Shown here: positions 9,524 to 21,617 of the stretch, one piece after another
Numbering within the stretch: position 1 is the first letter of the stretch
How the letters are laid out: each line of letters opens with the position of its first letter
Assembly (NCBI RefSeq): GCF_001625215.2
Contig: NC_030383.2
Location: 50,960,380-51,024,379 of the forward strand
Source: Daucus carota subsp. sativus
Lineage: Eukaryota > Streptophyta > Magnoliopsida > Apiales > Apiaceae
Length of the DNA stretch: 64,000 nucleotides
Direction: 5' to 3'
Position numbers and translations under genes: made by a program
Notes under the pieces: generated by a model
Database searches by the model: none
Seen by the model: only the letters and a program-made list of their open reading frames with translations
What the model was told of the DNA's origin: nothing

Positions 9524-12101
9524 ATGGGCGCCTGCGCAACCAAGCCAAAGGCTGACGCTACTGATGCTCCGGCGCCGTTGCCGGAGAAAGATGAGGTTGT
9601 TAGTAAGGAGCTTACTGTCGCTGCCACCGTCGTTGAGACCAAGGAAGTTGTTTATGCTGCTGACAACTCACGCTCTCTCAGTAATCTCCTCAATGAGGTA
9701 ATTTCATTAATCAATAACAATGACCCGAGATTATCTTATTTTTCAAGAATAAGTTACTTACTCGAGAAGGAACTTTTTTCTTCAATGATGAATAATATGT
9801 TACTAAATGTAAATTATAATTATATTGGTTATTTTTTTAATAGTTTTTGATTAACTGCGAGCTTTGGTGTTGATGTTACATGTAAGTATTATTTGTTACT
9901 ATATTTTTGTCTCGTTCAATTGTATACATGTTTTGTTTAAGATTTAATCCTCATTTTTAATATGAATATAAAGTCTATTATCATAGTTTATTTTCAGTTT
10001 TTTGCTTTTTTTTATATAAAAGTTTAGATATAAACTTTTTATTTAGAAAAAAAATTAATAAAATTTATGAAACAATAATTTAATGAGCAATTTTGTACCT
10101 GGTCCCCGTCCCCCGGTGTATACTTCGCGCTGGGAGCACGGTGTATACTTCGTGCTGGGAGGGAACAGTGATGTGAAAACAAATGGTAAGATGCCTACAG
10201 ATACCTTACTGATTAGTACAAATTTACTCGACCAATCAAGGCGTTCTAGATAGACAGTAGGATTAGGGAATCCAATGGTCTTGGGTAAAAGAAAATATAA
10301 AGTTGAACGTGTGACCCCAGAGTAATCAGTAATCACTACTCACTTTAGTTTGTGTTTACTTACCAATTTTATTAGCTTTACAGCACTCTTGTAAGAAAGA
10401 GTTATGGTGGGAGCAATATTTTTACCGAAAAAAACATTTTTCTTTCTTTCTTTCCTATTGAAACATGCTGAATGGGAGGTGGTTTTGCTTTGCGCTAAAT
10501 TTCTGAATCATATTCCACACATTTGTTTCGATGTAAACAAGACATCCTTCGATAAATTTGTGTACCAGTTACTGTCGGTTTCAATGTGGCTTAGGTTATA
10601 TGCATTGTGATTTTTTTGGCTATGTTGGTGTCTGAATTTTCTTGTTTTTAACATCCCTGTAGCTTAAATAGTCAAAGTATGTTGTGAAGTCATGGCCCCT
10701 TTAGTATTGAATATGTCGTGCCGGCAGAGCGGCACCTAAGTCCTAACGGCTTTGCTGTAATGTGTTTAAAGCAATGAGACAAGTTGACCTGTCTGATGAT
10801 GCCAGGGACCAGTGACACCTATTTATTTTATTTTAAATTAGTTGTCAATTTAGTTAATTTTATGGTTGCCCTGTATACTTGCATATTTTAGGATACTTGT
10901 CCAAGTTGCTTAGTCTTATATGTTGTCTCCACTGTCCTGTTGGCATCACACACCAGTCTAAAGATTCTTATTCCTCCGTTATATTTTCTCATCACCTAGT
11001 AATCTTGTTTTTTAGCAAGATCTAAATGATTGTATAGTATTATAGGGTTCTGTGTTTTGCAAATGGATTAATTTTGTACATATGTCAAAAACCATGTTGG
11101 ATATTTGTCTTGCTCTAGCAGAGTATGCTATTTAGCAAGTGTTTTCTTAAAACAATTAGGTTGTGCATGATATAGATATCTATGCAATCATCACTGCGAT
11201 CATTACAGATGTGAAGTTAAAAAAATTTATATTTCACTCGGGCCTCTATATGACATTATATCTTTTTTATGCAAGGAGTGGTTATAATTTTACAATTTTA
11301 GAAGAAATTTAGAAGATCCTTTATAGAGATACCTTGGATTTTTTTTTTTGAAATGGGACTGAACTGAATACCAGGTTGAGGACTTTGTTCATAATTCTTT
11401 CCCATCTCAGATAGTCTTTAATCCAAAATCTTGTGTCCGGCATTCCAGATAAATATTATGCTCTTTTAGTCTTTAAATGTGTCAATCTCTTTTGCTTGTG
11501 TTAGAGTGAAGACGTGAAAGTCTCCTCTGAAAATGATAAAATTCAGCCAGAGCTGGTGAAAGAGGAGGCATGTGAAGCTGAAAAAGATACCAAAATATCT
11601 GAAATATCACTAGAAACAACTTCAACACCAACTGTTGATGCTCCAGCTGAACTCGAAGCAGAAAAAGCAATTGAGGTTGAAGCAGCTCCTGAGAAAACTG
11701 AAATTTTGGTAGAGAAAGCAATACCTGTAGTCAATGTTCCTTCTAAGGTGGAGACTGAAGAATCGACACCTATCGTATGTGCTGTCTCTGAGAATGGAGC
11801 AGACAAAGAAATTGAGGCAGCATCAGCTACCGAGCTCCAGGAAACAGAGGCAGTTGAGGAGAAGAAGATTGAAGAGCATGACAAAGCTGTCAAAACTCCA
11901 ATATCCGAATCAATTGAAGTTGAGTCTGCAGGAGAAAAAACTGAACTTGTGGAAGAAAAAGCATTTGTTCCTCTTGAAACATCAGCAAGTGAGATCCTAA
12001 TAACAAAGGCAGCTGAGGAGACCAAGATAGAAGAAGAGAAAGCGATCACCGAAGAGAAGAACACAGAGAGTGAAGCATGTGCTGAGAATGTCAAACCATG
12101 A
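9524..12101 (+). CDS. Acidic, probably N-myristoylated protein, 256 aa, two exons
   Basis: Exon 1 is 9524-9697 (58 codons, donor GAG|GTAATT); exon 2 is 11505-12101 (acceptor TTAG|AGTGAAG). The frames join exactly in phase 0. The protein starts MGACATKP: Gly2 followed by a small residue and Cys4 suits N-myristoylation with possible palmitoylation, so membrane attachment is inferred. The rest is rich in Glu, Ala, Val, Lys and Thr with repeated EEK, ETE and AEK segments. It has no enzyme motif and is probably disordered. A short SLSNLLNE motif sits just before the intron. The single intron is 1,807 bp. I do not recognise a named family; similar Gly2-Cys acidic plant proteins are generally uncharacterised. 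The start is chosen for the myristoylation context and its position downstream of a TATA box. Confidence 0.85.
10115..10163. repeat. Two-copy 25-bp tandem repeat in intron
   Basis: GGTGTATACTTCG-GCTGGGA occurs twice in direct succession (10115 and 10140) with few differences, inside the intron of the acidic-protein gene. No function is evident. Confidence 0.7.
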
Positions 12102-12853
12102 TGGATAAGGCCATGAATATAATGTCAAAATGATGAATTTATTTTTTATTTTAAAATATGTATGTTATATACTTCTGTTGAACACTGAGCCTGCTGAAGT
12201 TGCCACCTTGTGGCAGTTGAACTGATTGCAGGGTGTTGCTATGATGGAACTTTTTAGTGTTGGTTGATTGCTGTCATTTTGTTTTCTTTTCAGTTTCATG
12301 TACTATGTTGGTAGTTTCCTAGTTATGGTTTGGTAATTTTGAACACCAAGTTTTCTAAGTGGAGTTTCATGACTATTGCATCTTGTGTTTTACTTATTTT
12401 TGACACTATATAAGTGTATTGCCACTTGCCTGGGCATGCATGATACCTAGCTGAACTGATGAAGCTTTGATGTTTAGCAATTAGCTGTCTATAAAATGTG
12501 CCACAGTGAATTGACAAAAGCATAGAAACTCATGCAAAGATGACTTAAGTGGCTCCATCATATCTTTGGCCACCCTGAAAATAATTTAAACATAACAGGG
12601 CATCTTCTTTTCTCTTGGAGAAAGATGGTACTCTGACAGCCCGGAAAGACTAACACAATTACACAAGCAAAAACGGATTTTACAAAAAGGATATTATTTG
12701 TGGGCGAACATATACTTTCTATGTCTAAATCAAATATAATTTTTTATATAATTATAACTTTATAAATAGTACACATAAGAAAGATAATTTGATTGTTTGG
12801 AATATTACCTTCGAATGCATATGAACTTTTAAATAATAATATTTGATTAACAA
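12102..12853. other. 3' UTR and flank of the acidic-protein gene
   Basis: AT-rich sequence with T-rich runs follows the stop at 12101. The transcript probably ends within the first few hundred bases. I see no other gene. Confidence 0.4.
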
Positions 12854-13110
12854 GGAGATTTCTATTAAAATCAAACATCCGACAAGAGTGTCTCCAACAT
12901 ACATGATGGAGGAGACAATAAATCAATGAAGCTGTTTAGCATACAAGGTATGCGAGCTAGATTATGCGCAACCCTTTTTTGAAACAAAGGAGATTTCTAT
13001 TAAAATCAAACATCCGACAAGAGTGTCTCCAACACACATGATGGAGGAGACAATAAATCAATGAAGATATTTAGCGTACAAGGTATGCGAGCTAGATTAT
13101 GCGCAACCCT
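12854..13110. repeat. Two-copy tandem duplication, period 135 bp
   Basis: A segment running from GGAGATTTCTATTAAAATC to GATTATGCGCAACCCT occurs at 12854-12975 and again at 12989-13110 with only a few substitutions. The high identity points to a recent local duplication. There is no coding signal. Confidence 0.9.
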
Positions 13111-14468
13111 GTTAGCGCAAAATAAATTGTTAGAATTTATTATTTGATAAACGGCTAAGATTATTATATTAAGTGTGTGCGTGTATATATAATACTAGCT
13201 TATAACCCGGGTGTTAGGATCTATGGGTGATAGATACAGTCAACCTAACATTTTATTTACTTAGTTTATTCTAAGTATAACATACTGTCACAACCAGAGT
13301 ATGTCTTTGTAGTTTTACAATAAATATCATGTAATAAGAATATTCTTGAAAAAAGTTCATTGATTGGTTCATGCCTCAAGTCGCCCATTGGAATGACAGC
13401 AAAATAAGGAAAAGTTACTGTAAATTGATTGACAGTAGAACTACATAATACAGCTAGTTGCAGGTGAAGACAGATAATTTATATATGATAGCAACATCGG
13501 TGGACACTCCGCAAACAACAAGTTTGGTATGCATGACACCAAAACTTGGATTTCTTGACAAAACTAAAAGAAATCTGTAATTGAAATGACTTTTATTCTT
13601 TGCACGTTCTAAATATCGTAGAATATTACACGAACAGTGAGATCTTATTATTTGATAAATGATTATAATTACATAATGATAAAATATATTAATGTATAAT
13701 ATTTAAATATAAACATATAAATATAATTTATACCTTTAATGTTCTATTTTAATTAGAATTAGGTTTTGTAGTTAAATATTATGTATTTACTATTCATTTT
13801 ATGTTCGAGAAAAATATAAGTAGAGTTTTATAATAATCAAATATAAGTGGCTTTTATAATTAGAATACGACTATTCTTTTTTAAAATTTAAAACAAAATA
13901 CAAGAAGGCTAGTTGTTAAGTCTTCACTAAAACTTTTTATTTTCGTTAAAAAAATCTTAAATTCAATCATGTATATATCAGTGTATAAAAAATCAGTAAG
14001 ATAATTTATAAATTAAATTACTTTAGAATATTACTCCTCTATGTCCTCATCAATAATTTTCATCGGGGACGTGGGCTCGACACAAATTTTAAAACTCTAA
14101 CAAAAGATAGTTTGTTAACTTATTTAATTTTTTTTATAGCTTGTTAAATTATTTTATATTTTTTATATCTGAATACAAATTTAATGAATATATTTTTATA
14201 CAAAACAAAAATTTTTTTAAAAAAATATGAATTTATATATTATATACACTTTAAAATGTATATCAAAATGAGAGGGTTAGAAAGAATATTAATGTATATA
14301 TATATATTAACAAACATATTTTCTTAAATATCCGTATATCCTATAAATTATTAAGAATTATACACCAACATATTTAAACCATCGTATATCCTTGATTCTT
14401 GGAAAATTTAGAACATCGAAAAGTTAGATTTAGAAGTTGGATAACAGTAAAAATAATACTAGTACCAA
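13111..14468. other. AT-rich spacer before the Helitron
   Basis: No ORF, exon or confident repeat pair is visible. CTAGCTTATAACCCGGG near 13196 resembles a reversed Helitron end but lacks a hairpin. Confidence 0.4.
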
Positions 14469-14589
14469 TCTATACTATACTATAAAAAACCACCATGGGT
14501 ATATTTTGTAGTCCTACTTTTCCTTCACAATTGTTTTTGGTCTTTTTTTATGTTACTTCGTATCCTATTAGTAATAAACAACTGCTCTT

Positions 14590-15760
14590 CTCAGACTTCT
14601 ACTTTCTCCTGTACATTAATTGTACAGACTAAAGCAAATAGGACACACCACATACACCTCCTCTCCGTCTCTACCACAGCCACCTCCTCTCCATCTCTGA
14701 ACCACCGCCCTCTGTCTTCCTCTCCGTCTCGGCGAACTCCGTAGCTGGACATTTATTCTACTTATCATTCCATCTCTTAAGAACTTCATCTTCGGTGAAG
14801 GTTTGTTCTTCGTACACATATAATCAATTATATTTCAAGTTTCTCTTCTGAAAATATATGGATATGGGTTTGTTATCCATTGGTTATTTATCTTAAATTT
14901 CAGTAATTTAGTTGCCTATAAGAATTGATTAATTTGATCTTTGTTTTTAGCTGCCTTTGTTGTGCTCTTTCTTTGGTTCCTGGTTGTTGTCTTTCTTTGC
15001 ACGTAAAGTGTTTGATGTGAGAGTTGTTTGAAAAATTAAGTCAATGTGATTGCATTCGGAGTTGTTTTTGACAAACAATTCTCCATAACTCAGCAGCTTT
15101 ATGCTTAAAAACATAGGGGAATTCAACATATGTGCTTTGCAGGTGCTACCTGAATCAAGCACTACCACTTGCGTTTTGCAATGCACCTTACTATTTTATA
15201 AAGTCTAGGCTATTTAACTTTGAGAATGCTTCTATTTGAATTATCCGTTTGTTGACTTCTTTTTACTGTGTTGCTTAAACATTCGGTCACGACGACCACA
15301 ATTTTTTAGTACTGCCAAGTGCCACGAGTCCGGGTGGAATCCTATTTTTTCTTCTAGTTTTTTGGTTTGGTCATTTTTTTTATCGTCGCGCGCTAGACTA
15401 ACACTGGAAATTGTTTCCTATTAAAATTCATTCTCCTCGTAGATATTGGTTTTGCAAACAAAAACAAATACTACAACATTCGTAACACACTCACCTTCGC
15501 GCTCTGTGTCTCTCTCCATCTCTCAAGAACACTGCTTAATTTCAGGTATGTTCTGTATACATGTATATGTATATGAGTTATGTATGTATTTATTTGTTCT
15601 GAATGACTAGCTTTCTTTGTTATTCATTGTTTGTTTATCTTAATTCACTAATTTAGTTGCTCATGAGGATTGATTAATTTGATCTTTGTGTTCAAGTAAT
15701 TCACTTTTTATATGCACATCACTGTTGTGCTCTTTCTTGGTTCTTGGTAGTGTCAACTGC
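14590..15760 (+). repeat. Diverged duplication of leader-like sequence in the Helitron
   Basis: Two stretches, about 14690-15030 and 15500-15830, follow the same order: a C/T-rich leader with CTCCATCTCT, a donor-like GGT, then TTTAGTTGC, GATTGATTAATTTGATCTTT, TGTTGTGCTCTTTCTT and GTTGTTTGA. They look like two copies of a 5' UTR exon plus first-intron start from one gene. Divergence is clearly larger than in the tandem repeats elsewhere in the window. Confidence 0.6.
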
Positions 15761-16765
15761 CTCAAAATCATGAAAAAAAGCTGAGAATGAATGATGCAAC
15801 TAAACTGTTTGATCTGAAAGTTGTTTGAGACGTCAACTCACCGTGACAGACTCACATAATAACATAAAATTACTCACTCAATAGTAATGCACATCTGAAC
15901 TCTAAATTTAATCCTCAACTACCAAGTAGTACTAGGTTTTTTCAGGCTTAGAACCGGGAACATCCAAGGGGGCTACTGTAACACATAGCCAGATTCATGT
16001 GTAATATTGGGCAATTGCCATGAGTCTCACTTTGCGGGCATGCTTCTGTAATATTACTCGCTGTGAATGCATGGTATTAGTAACATATACTCAATGTATA
16101 GAACTGGCTCATAAAACTGAATCATACAAAGATTACTACTACACTGTATCAGTCCAACACTAACACATACAGTAGCTCATAAAACTGCCTCTATATTAGT
16201 ATTTAGTAGTATAATATAGGATTCCATCTTCGGAAACATGAACTGAGCCTGCAATTCTTTTAGCTTTTTACTTTCACCATTATACTCCTTCCTAACAGTA
16301 TGACAGCAGCTTAAGCACTAGAAACCTTAGCCTTCAGATCACTTAGATCCTTCAATGTCTATATATACCAGCAAATAAGAAGATATAGTATATTAGCAAA
16401 AAAATAATGCTCCACCTTCTGCCTATAAGAGTAATTGCTAATTGATAAATAGGAACCAGGAACAATTTTGCCGATCATGGAGTTCTAGCTGGTTTTGCTT
16501 TACACGAGCTTCATCCTTTCGTATTGTAAGTGTTTGCTATGTTTCTGAGCTTTCCTTATTTGCTGAAATTGTGTTTTTATGAGTAAGGTTCAGTTGAGAG
16601 AGGGAGAGGGAGATTACATTTCAGTTCGTAGTCAAATGTGTTTAGTCAGTTATGAAGTATCAAGTTTCTAGCATCTTGTTACTCTTTCAATATACAATTA
16701 TGTGTGCGTTATGTTTTTGCTTGAATTTGATGTGTTTATGTGTGTCTTTGGTTATGCCTGAGCAG

Positions 16766-17665
16766 TTGAATATACAAAAAGAGGAATCGAAGAAGAAAGA
16801 AGTTCATGTTGAAGATAATGTGTGCCGGCGCAGTCTCCTCGATTCAACTGCTCGGTAATTAGTAGTTTTAAGCATGAAATGGAGTCTGTTTTTCATTGAT
16901 TTGATGTGTTTGATAACGTCTTTTGTTTGCGGCTCAAACTAATTTTGGTGTTTTCGTGTAGTTATGTATTAATCCTTTAAAAGAGACGGAATTGATATTA
17001 TACGGTGGCGAATTTTACAATGGCAACAAGGTAAGAATAAATAAAAAATGTTTCGAGTGTGATATGCCAATATACAGGTTAGTTGGAGTGTTGATGAATT
17101 TGTCTTGTTTGGAACTGAATACATGACATTGGGTTACTGCAGACATATGTATATGGTGATCTTTATCGCTACGATGTAGACAAGAATGAGTGGAAATTAA
17201 TATCTAGCCCTAACAGCCCACCTCCTCGTAGTGCTCATCAGGCTGTTGCTTGGAAGAACTATCTTTATATATATGGTAAAATAGCTATTTACAGTCATAT
17301 GTACAATGCATGCATACAATAATGTATTTATCTCTCTTTGGCTAATGGGCATGCACAAGTCTATAAATAAACGTTCTCGCACTTTCCTGTGGATTGATAT
17401 GGGATTCTGGTTTGTTGGTTCATAGGTGGTGAATTTACCTCTCCTAATCAAGAGCGTTTCCACCACTACAAGGTAGAAACTGTATTACCTATTACATAAA
17501 TTGCTTTCTTTCTGCAGATCTGCACTTATACATTGTTTTTGTGTTTGGAATTTTGCTTTTGGACTTCGTTTCTTCCAGGACTTCTGGATGTTGGACTTGA
17601 AAACCAATCAATGGGAACAACTAAATTATAAGGGATGTCCTAGTCCTCGCTCAGGTCATCAAATG
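16766..17665 (+). pseudogene. Kelch-repeat protein fragment (KLHDC4-like), five exons
   Basis: Exons 16766-16854, 16962-17030, 17143-17275, 17426-17472 and 17579-17665 splice with good GT/AG sites. They read LNIQKEESKKKEVHVEDNV, then INPLKETELILYGGEFYNG, YVYGDLYRYDVDKNEWKLIS, AWKNYLYIYGGEFTSPNQER and DFWMLDLKTNQWEQL. The intact plant gene encodes a kelch beta-propeller protein of the KLHDC4 type. Here the N-terminal start and all propeller blades after GCPSPRSGHQM are missing. The first exon has an extra TG (GTGTGCC near 16820-16824) that shifts the frame relative to the expected NVPAQSPRFNCS. This is a captured, nonfunctional fragment inside the Helitron. Confidence 0.88.
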
Positions 17666-18749
17666 GTACGTTTTTATGTTCTCTGTTTACCTGAATATTC
17701 ATTGCAGGCACAGATTATGAATTTTTTTCCTACATGGTTATATGTAAGGAATGTAGACCCTATATTGCTGATATGAATCACTTTCATTCACTGAAGCTAC
17801 TTATCCTTTGAATTTTATAATTCTTGTAAAATTTTATATTATACATTTTGCAATGCATATTAGGCTGAAACTGAACCATAATAATAATCTATGCCAGTGT
17901 TGTGGGTTACTCAAATATATTCCCCCCTTTCAAGCAGTGGCGTAGCTAACATAATTGTCGATGGGGTCAAATTGCATATGTAATATGAGGCTAAGGTGTA
18001 GTTACCCCCTAATGTACAGTGCTAAATAGCTCCAACTGTACTTGTAACTGGCTTCTGAATTTTTGATACATCATATGATCGAAAGTACTAATCTAAATTG
18101 ATAGATATTAAAATAAAAAATAAACAAGTATAGCTCATTTCCCTGGGATTTAAAACCACCCTTGTGCTATCACTTTTCCCTTTTATTTTTGCCACAGGCT
18201 AAAAGACTAAGCTTTTTACACGAACCATTTATAGAATAGATATTTATGTAAAAAGTGATGAATCTTTAACATCCTGAGTGCTTCAAATTTGTTTCCCCAT
18301 CCACTGGTTTGTGTCTAAGATGATCTTTACAACCAAATGTTATCAAATGATCTTTACAGTAATATACTTGATCAGCTTTACAACCTATGAAGTCCATCGT
18401 TTGCCTCTCTAATGATGCTCTGTCATATTCTATTCACTTTATTTCTTATTGTCCCTTTTTGATAAATATCAAGATCTCTATTCAAGAAACAAGAAATTTA
18501 ATTGTAGCCGAATAAATAGACACATCATTTCATGCTTGGTAATCGGGATATTTGACGCTAGGCAGTATTAGCAAGAGCTCAAGCTGGAGCTTACATGGTT
18601 TAGTTAGAGCCTTCTTTTCATTAGAAGTACAACCATATTCTTCCCTTTTTTTTATATTAGGGGTGCATTTTCTAATTGATATTGGATTTCCTCTGTCAAT
18701 ATTTTATAGTACCGGAAACTGATGCATTTGTTTATTTTTCCCTTAACAG

Positions 18750-19255
18750 ACTATGTGAAGGTGGAGAGTTACTAGATCGGATTTTGTCAAGGTGATTATT
18801 TCAAGAATTGTAAATATATTTGTACCAGCGGTGCTGGTATTTCTTAGTATCGAATTTGATGCTTTCCAGTCGAACTAAACCTTGCCATTGTTTTTCAACA
18901 GGGGTGGAGGATATGCAGAGGACGACGCTAAAACCATTATTGTGCAGATACTAAGAGTGGTTGCCTTCTGTCATCTACAAGGTGTTGTGCACCGTGATCT
19001 GAAACCGGAGGTATTAGTTTAATACATTGTAGTGTTTTTAAAGTATTAGTTGCTTATATGACTTGGATTCATCTTGTAATTCACTCAAGGTGAAAAGCAC
19101 ACAGGAATTCACTTTATCCTCTCTGTTTGTACCGTCAGTCACTCCCAACCAAGCTACTAACTTAATCAATTGGCAAAACTTTCTTTTCGCGGCAAGAGAC
19201 GAGGATGCCCCATTGAAGATCATAGATTTTGGCCTATCTGATTTCAGCAGGCCAG
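18750..19255 (+). pseudogene. CDPK-related kinase (CRK) catalytic-core fragment, three exons
   Basis: Exon pieces 18750-18791 (LCEGGELLDRILS), 18902-19010 ([15 protein letters not shown], then [13 protein letters not shown]) and 19177-19255 (NFLFAARDEDAPLKIIDFGL, SDFSRP) match the catalytic loop HRDLKPEN and the DFG segment of CRK-type Ser/Thr kinases. The ATP-binding N-lobe, the rest of the C-lobe and the EF-hand-like tail are absent. The third exon lacks a proper acceptor: CAA stands at 19174-19176 where CAG is expected. It lies about 1.1 kb after the kelch fragment in the same orientation, although the two come from unrelated genes, which fits Helitron capture. Confidence 0.88.
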
Positions 19256-19619
19256 GTATGGTTGCTCATATTAAGTTGTCTTCTTGTCTGTTTTATTTTT
19301 TTTGTAGACTTCATACGACTACTTACCACAGAAGAAATCACATTGTAATTTAGTATTTGTTTGTATCTAATATATGTTTATATATAGTTCCTTAGACTCG
19401 CAACCTCCTGGATTGTGTATAGTCTAGATATATCCACTGGCCATGACTTCTGTATCCGGAAGTCGTTTGAAGCAAATAAAGGAAATATACCATGGAATAA
19501 AGGCATGAAACATACTCCAGGTAGATAACAACATTAATAAACTTGAAATCAAAATTAGAGTATATTAGAATTGTTATGCCATTTGTCATTTTTATAAATA
19601 ACCTCTGTTGCATTTATAG

Positions 19620-19672
19620 AAACACTACGGAAGATCAGAGAGAAGACTAGGCTTGCAATGCAGAATCCTAAG
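19620..19672 (+). pseudogene. Possible short captured exon
   Basis: A 53-nt segment with acceptor TTTATAG and donor AAG|GTGATG is open in the frame reading TLRKIREKTRLAMQNPK. It does not match the CRK region expected next after SDFSRP. The family is not recognised, and it could be a chance exon-like stretch. Confidence 0.3.
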
Positions 19673-20118
19673 GTGATGTCATGTAAGAATATTGTTACAC
19701 AATAACTGCAAAAAACATGAAAATCATATATACTATTCAATTTTGCTGAGAAGAACTAATTTGCCAAATTACTGAGAAGAACTAATTTGCTAAATCTTGA
19801 TAATACTATCTGTTACTGGACTCTTCAATTTTGCCGTTGCACTTCAGTTCAGAATAGTACAGGACATGAATGTGGTTTGTGGTATGATCGGCACGAATAA
19901 GGAACTAGTCTGGGTACCCATATCCTGCATCCTTTAGTAACATAGTGTTTACTTAATGTAATGGCATGAAATCCATGACAATGGATTAGCATTTTACAGT
20001 AGTAAAAATGAATGTTGTTCTTCCCATATTATATAACACATCTACTAGAGTTACAAAAATCTACATGGAGATGGAATGGAAAAGGCAGCTTAGCATCTCA
20101 GCCAGCACAGAAATATTC

Positions 20119-20242
20119 CTAAGCCTGAAGCTCATTCACAACTTTGGCGCCTCCATCTAATCTCCTTCCGAGTTTGCTGTATTTTTCTGGAGTTGGAAAC
20201 ACAAACTTGACATCTGATGTAGCAACAATTGGCATCCATTCT
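20119..20242 (-). pseudogene. Terminal-exon fragment of an unrecognised gene, opposite orientation
   Basis: On the minus strand an acceptor-like CCAG at about 20243 is followed by an open segment reading EWMPIVATSDVKFVFPT, PEKYSKLGRRLDGGAKVVNE and LQA, then a TAG at 20119-20121. The composition and conserved-looking residues resemble a real C-terminal exon. I cannot name the family. It lies inside the Helitron near its 3' end, so it is probably a third captured gene fragment. Confidence 0.5.
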
Positions 20243-20801
20243 CTGGTTTAGGGTCCAATAGTAGTTCTTGCATCTGAGAACAGAGCGACAAGGCTTTTTG
20301 GTCGCTGGTACAAGATTCAGCAACCAACTTGAGAAATTTGCAGCTCTGATCTTGACAGTTTGGTTTCTATATTTGGTTTCTGCAACTAGGACACTTTGTA
20401 TTTTAATTGCTTAAAAAGCTTTAGAATATAATTTATGGTGAGATCTCGATCGAGATGTTTGTTAATGATTTTGAACTCTGCTCCTAATCAAGGATTAGAT
20501 CGACCTACCTTTATTTACAGAAAATTCTTGTGTCATTAGTATAAATTTCAATTATATTAATATCACAAGAAATTTTTAACAAATATCTGATATTTTTTCC
20601 TTTTGACTTATTTTATTCCAATTTTCCCATGCTTCTTATCTTTAAATTTAAACATACACTTTCATCAATAATATCTAAAACATAAATAATCAAAGAACCT
20701 CATTATTTTATGTGACTAATTAATTTATAAAAAATACAAAATTTTTCTAAACAATTTAATAATATTAAAAAATTGTGAAAAATAAAAACATCCGTGCTTT
20801 G

Positions 20802-21617
20802 TAGGGGTGAACATGGGTTGGGTTGGGCGGGTTTTTAGAAAAAAACGACCCAACCCAATTAGTGCGGGTTAATAAAAATTTAACCCATTAACTGAAAAAA
20901 AATTATGTAACCCAACCCTACCCAACCCAATTAATTCGGGTTGGTTCGGATTGGTTTGGGTTAAACATGCGAAAATAATAATTAATAAAAATTTAGTCAT
21001 TCATCGGGATAGGAAAAAAAAATATACTCACTCGCACGTCGATAGCTAGTAACAATTAGCATACATATTTATAGTTATTCAGTTTCTATGAATCATTCAC
21101 TAATATTAGTCGATGCGTAAGTTTTTCATTAAAGAGGGAAGCATATTACATTAGTGAAACATTTGAACAATGGTGAAATAATAGAAAATTGTTGTATACA
21201 CCCTCAGTTATGGACTCTTATTTATAAGTTGTATATCAGTTTAGATCATTAACCATGTTCAAATTCCAAAAGTCATCATTTACATTTATAGTTATCGAGA
21301 TACTTAAAATTATTCATATTATTATTGTAAATGTATAGACACACCCTAGATAAATCAAATTCAGATTAAAGATTCATGAGGATAAACTCAAAAATGTAAG
21401 ATAGGTATGTAAATATTATATACATACACATATATAATCGGGTTGGGTTGGGTTAGTTAGGGTTAAAATCTGTAAAAACCTAACCCAACCCAATTTTATC
21501 GGGTTTTTTAAAAACTAACCCATTTATTTTTCGGTTTTAAATGGGTCGGGTTAATCGGCCTAAAAAAAGTTGGTTTGGGTTGGGTTAGCGGGTTGAACGG
21601 GTTTATGTTCACCCCTA
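20802..21617. mobile_element. hAT miniature element, TAGGGGTG ends, GGGTTGGG-rich
   Basis: Terminal inverted repeats TAGGGGTGAACAT / ATGTTCACCCCTA (outermost 12-13 bp) are flanked by a perfect 8-bp direct repeat, GTGCTTTG, at 20794-20801 and 21618-21625. The 8-bp duplication is the hAT signature. The 816-bp element has no ORF. Dense GGGTTGGGTT / AACCCAACCC repeats lie near both ends. It is inserted in the loop and stem of the Helitron's 3' hairpin. A related element lies at 58602-59248. Confidence 0.92.

Noticed and set aside
11543..12094. Long minus-strand ORF opposite the acidic-protein exon
   Set aside because: A shadow of the Glu-rich plus-strand exon; Ser/Ala-rich by codon complement, no motif.
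13190..13215. CTAGCTTATAACCCGGG as a reversed Helitron 3' end
   Set aside because: No hairpin and no partner 5' end in the window.
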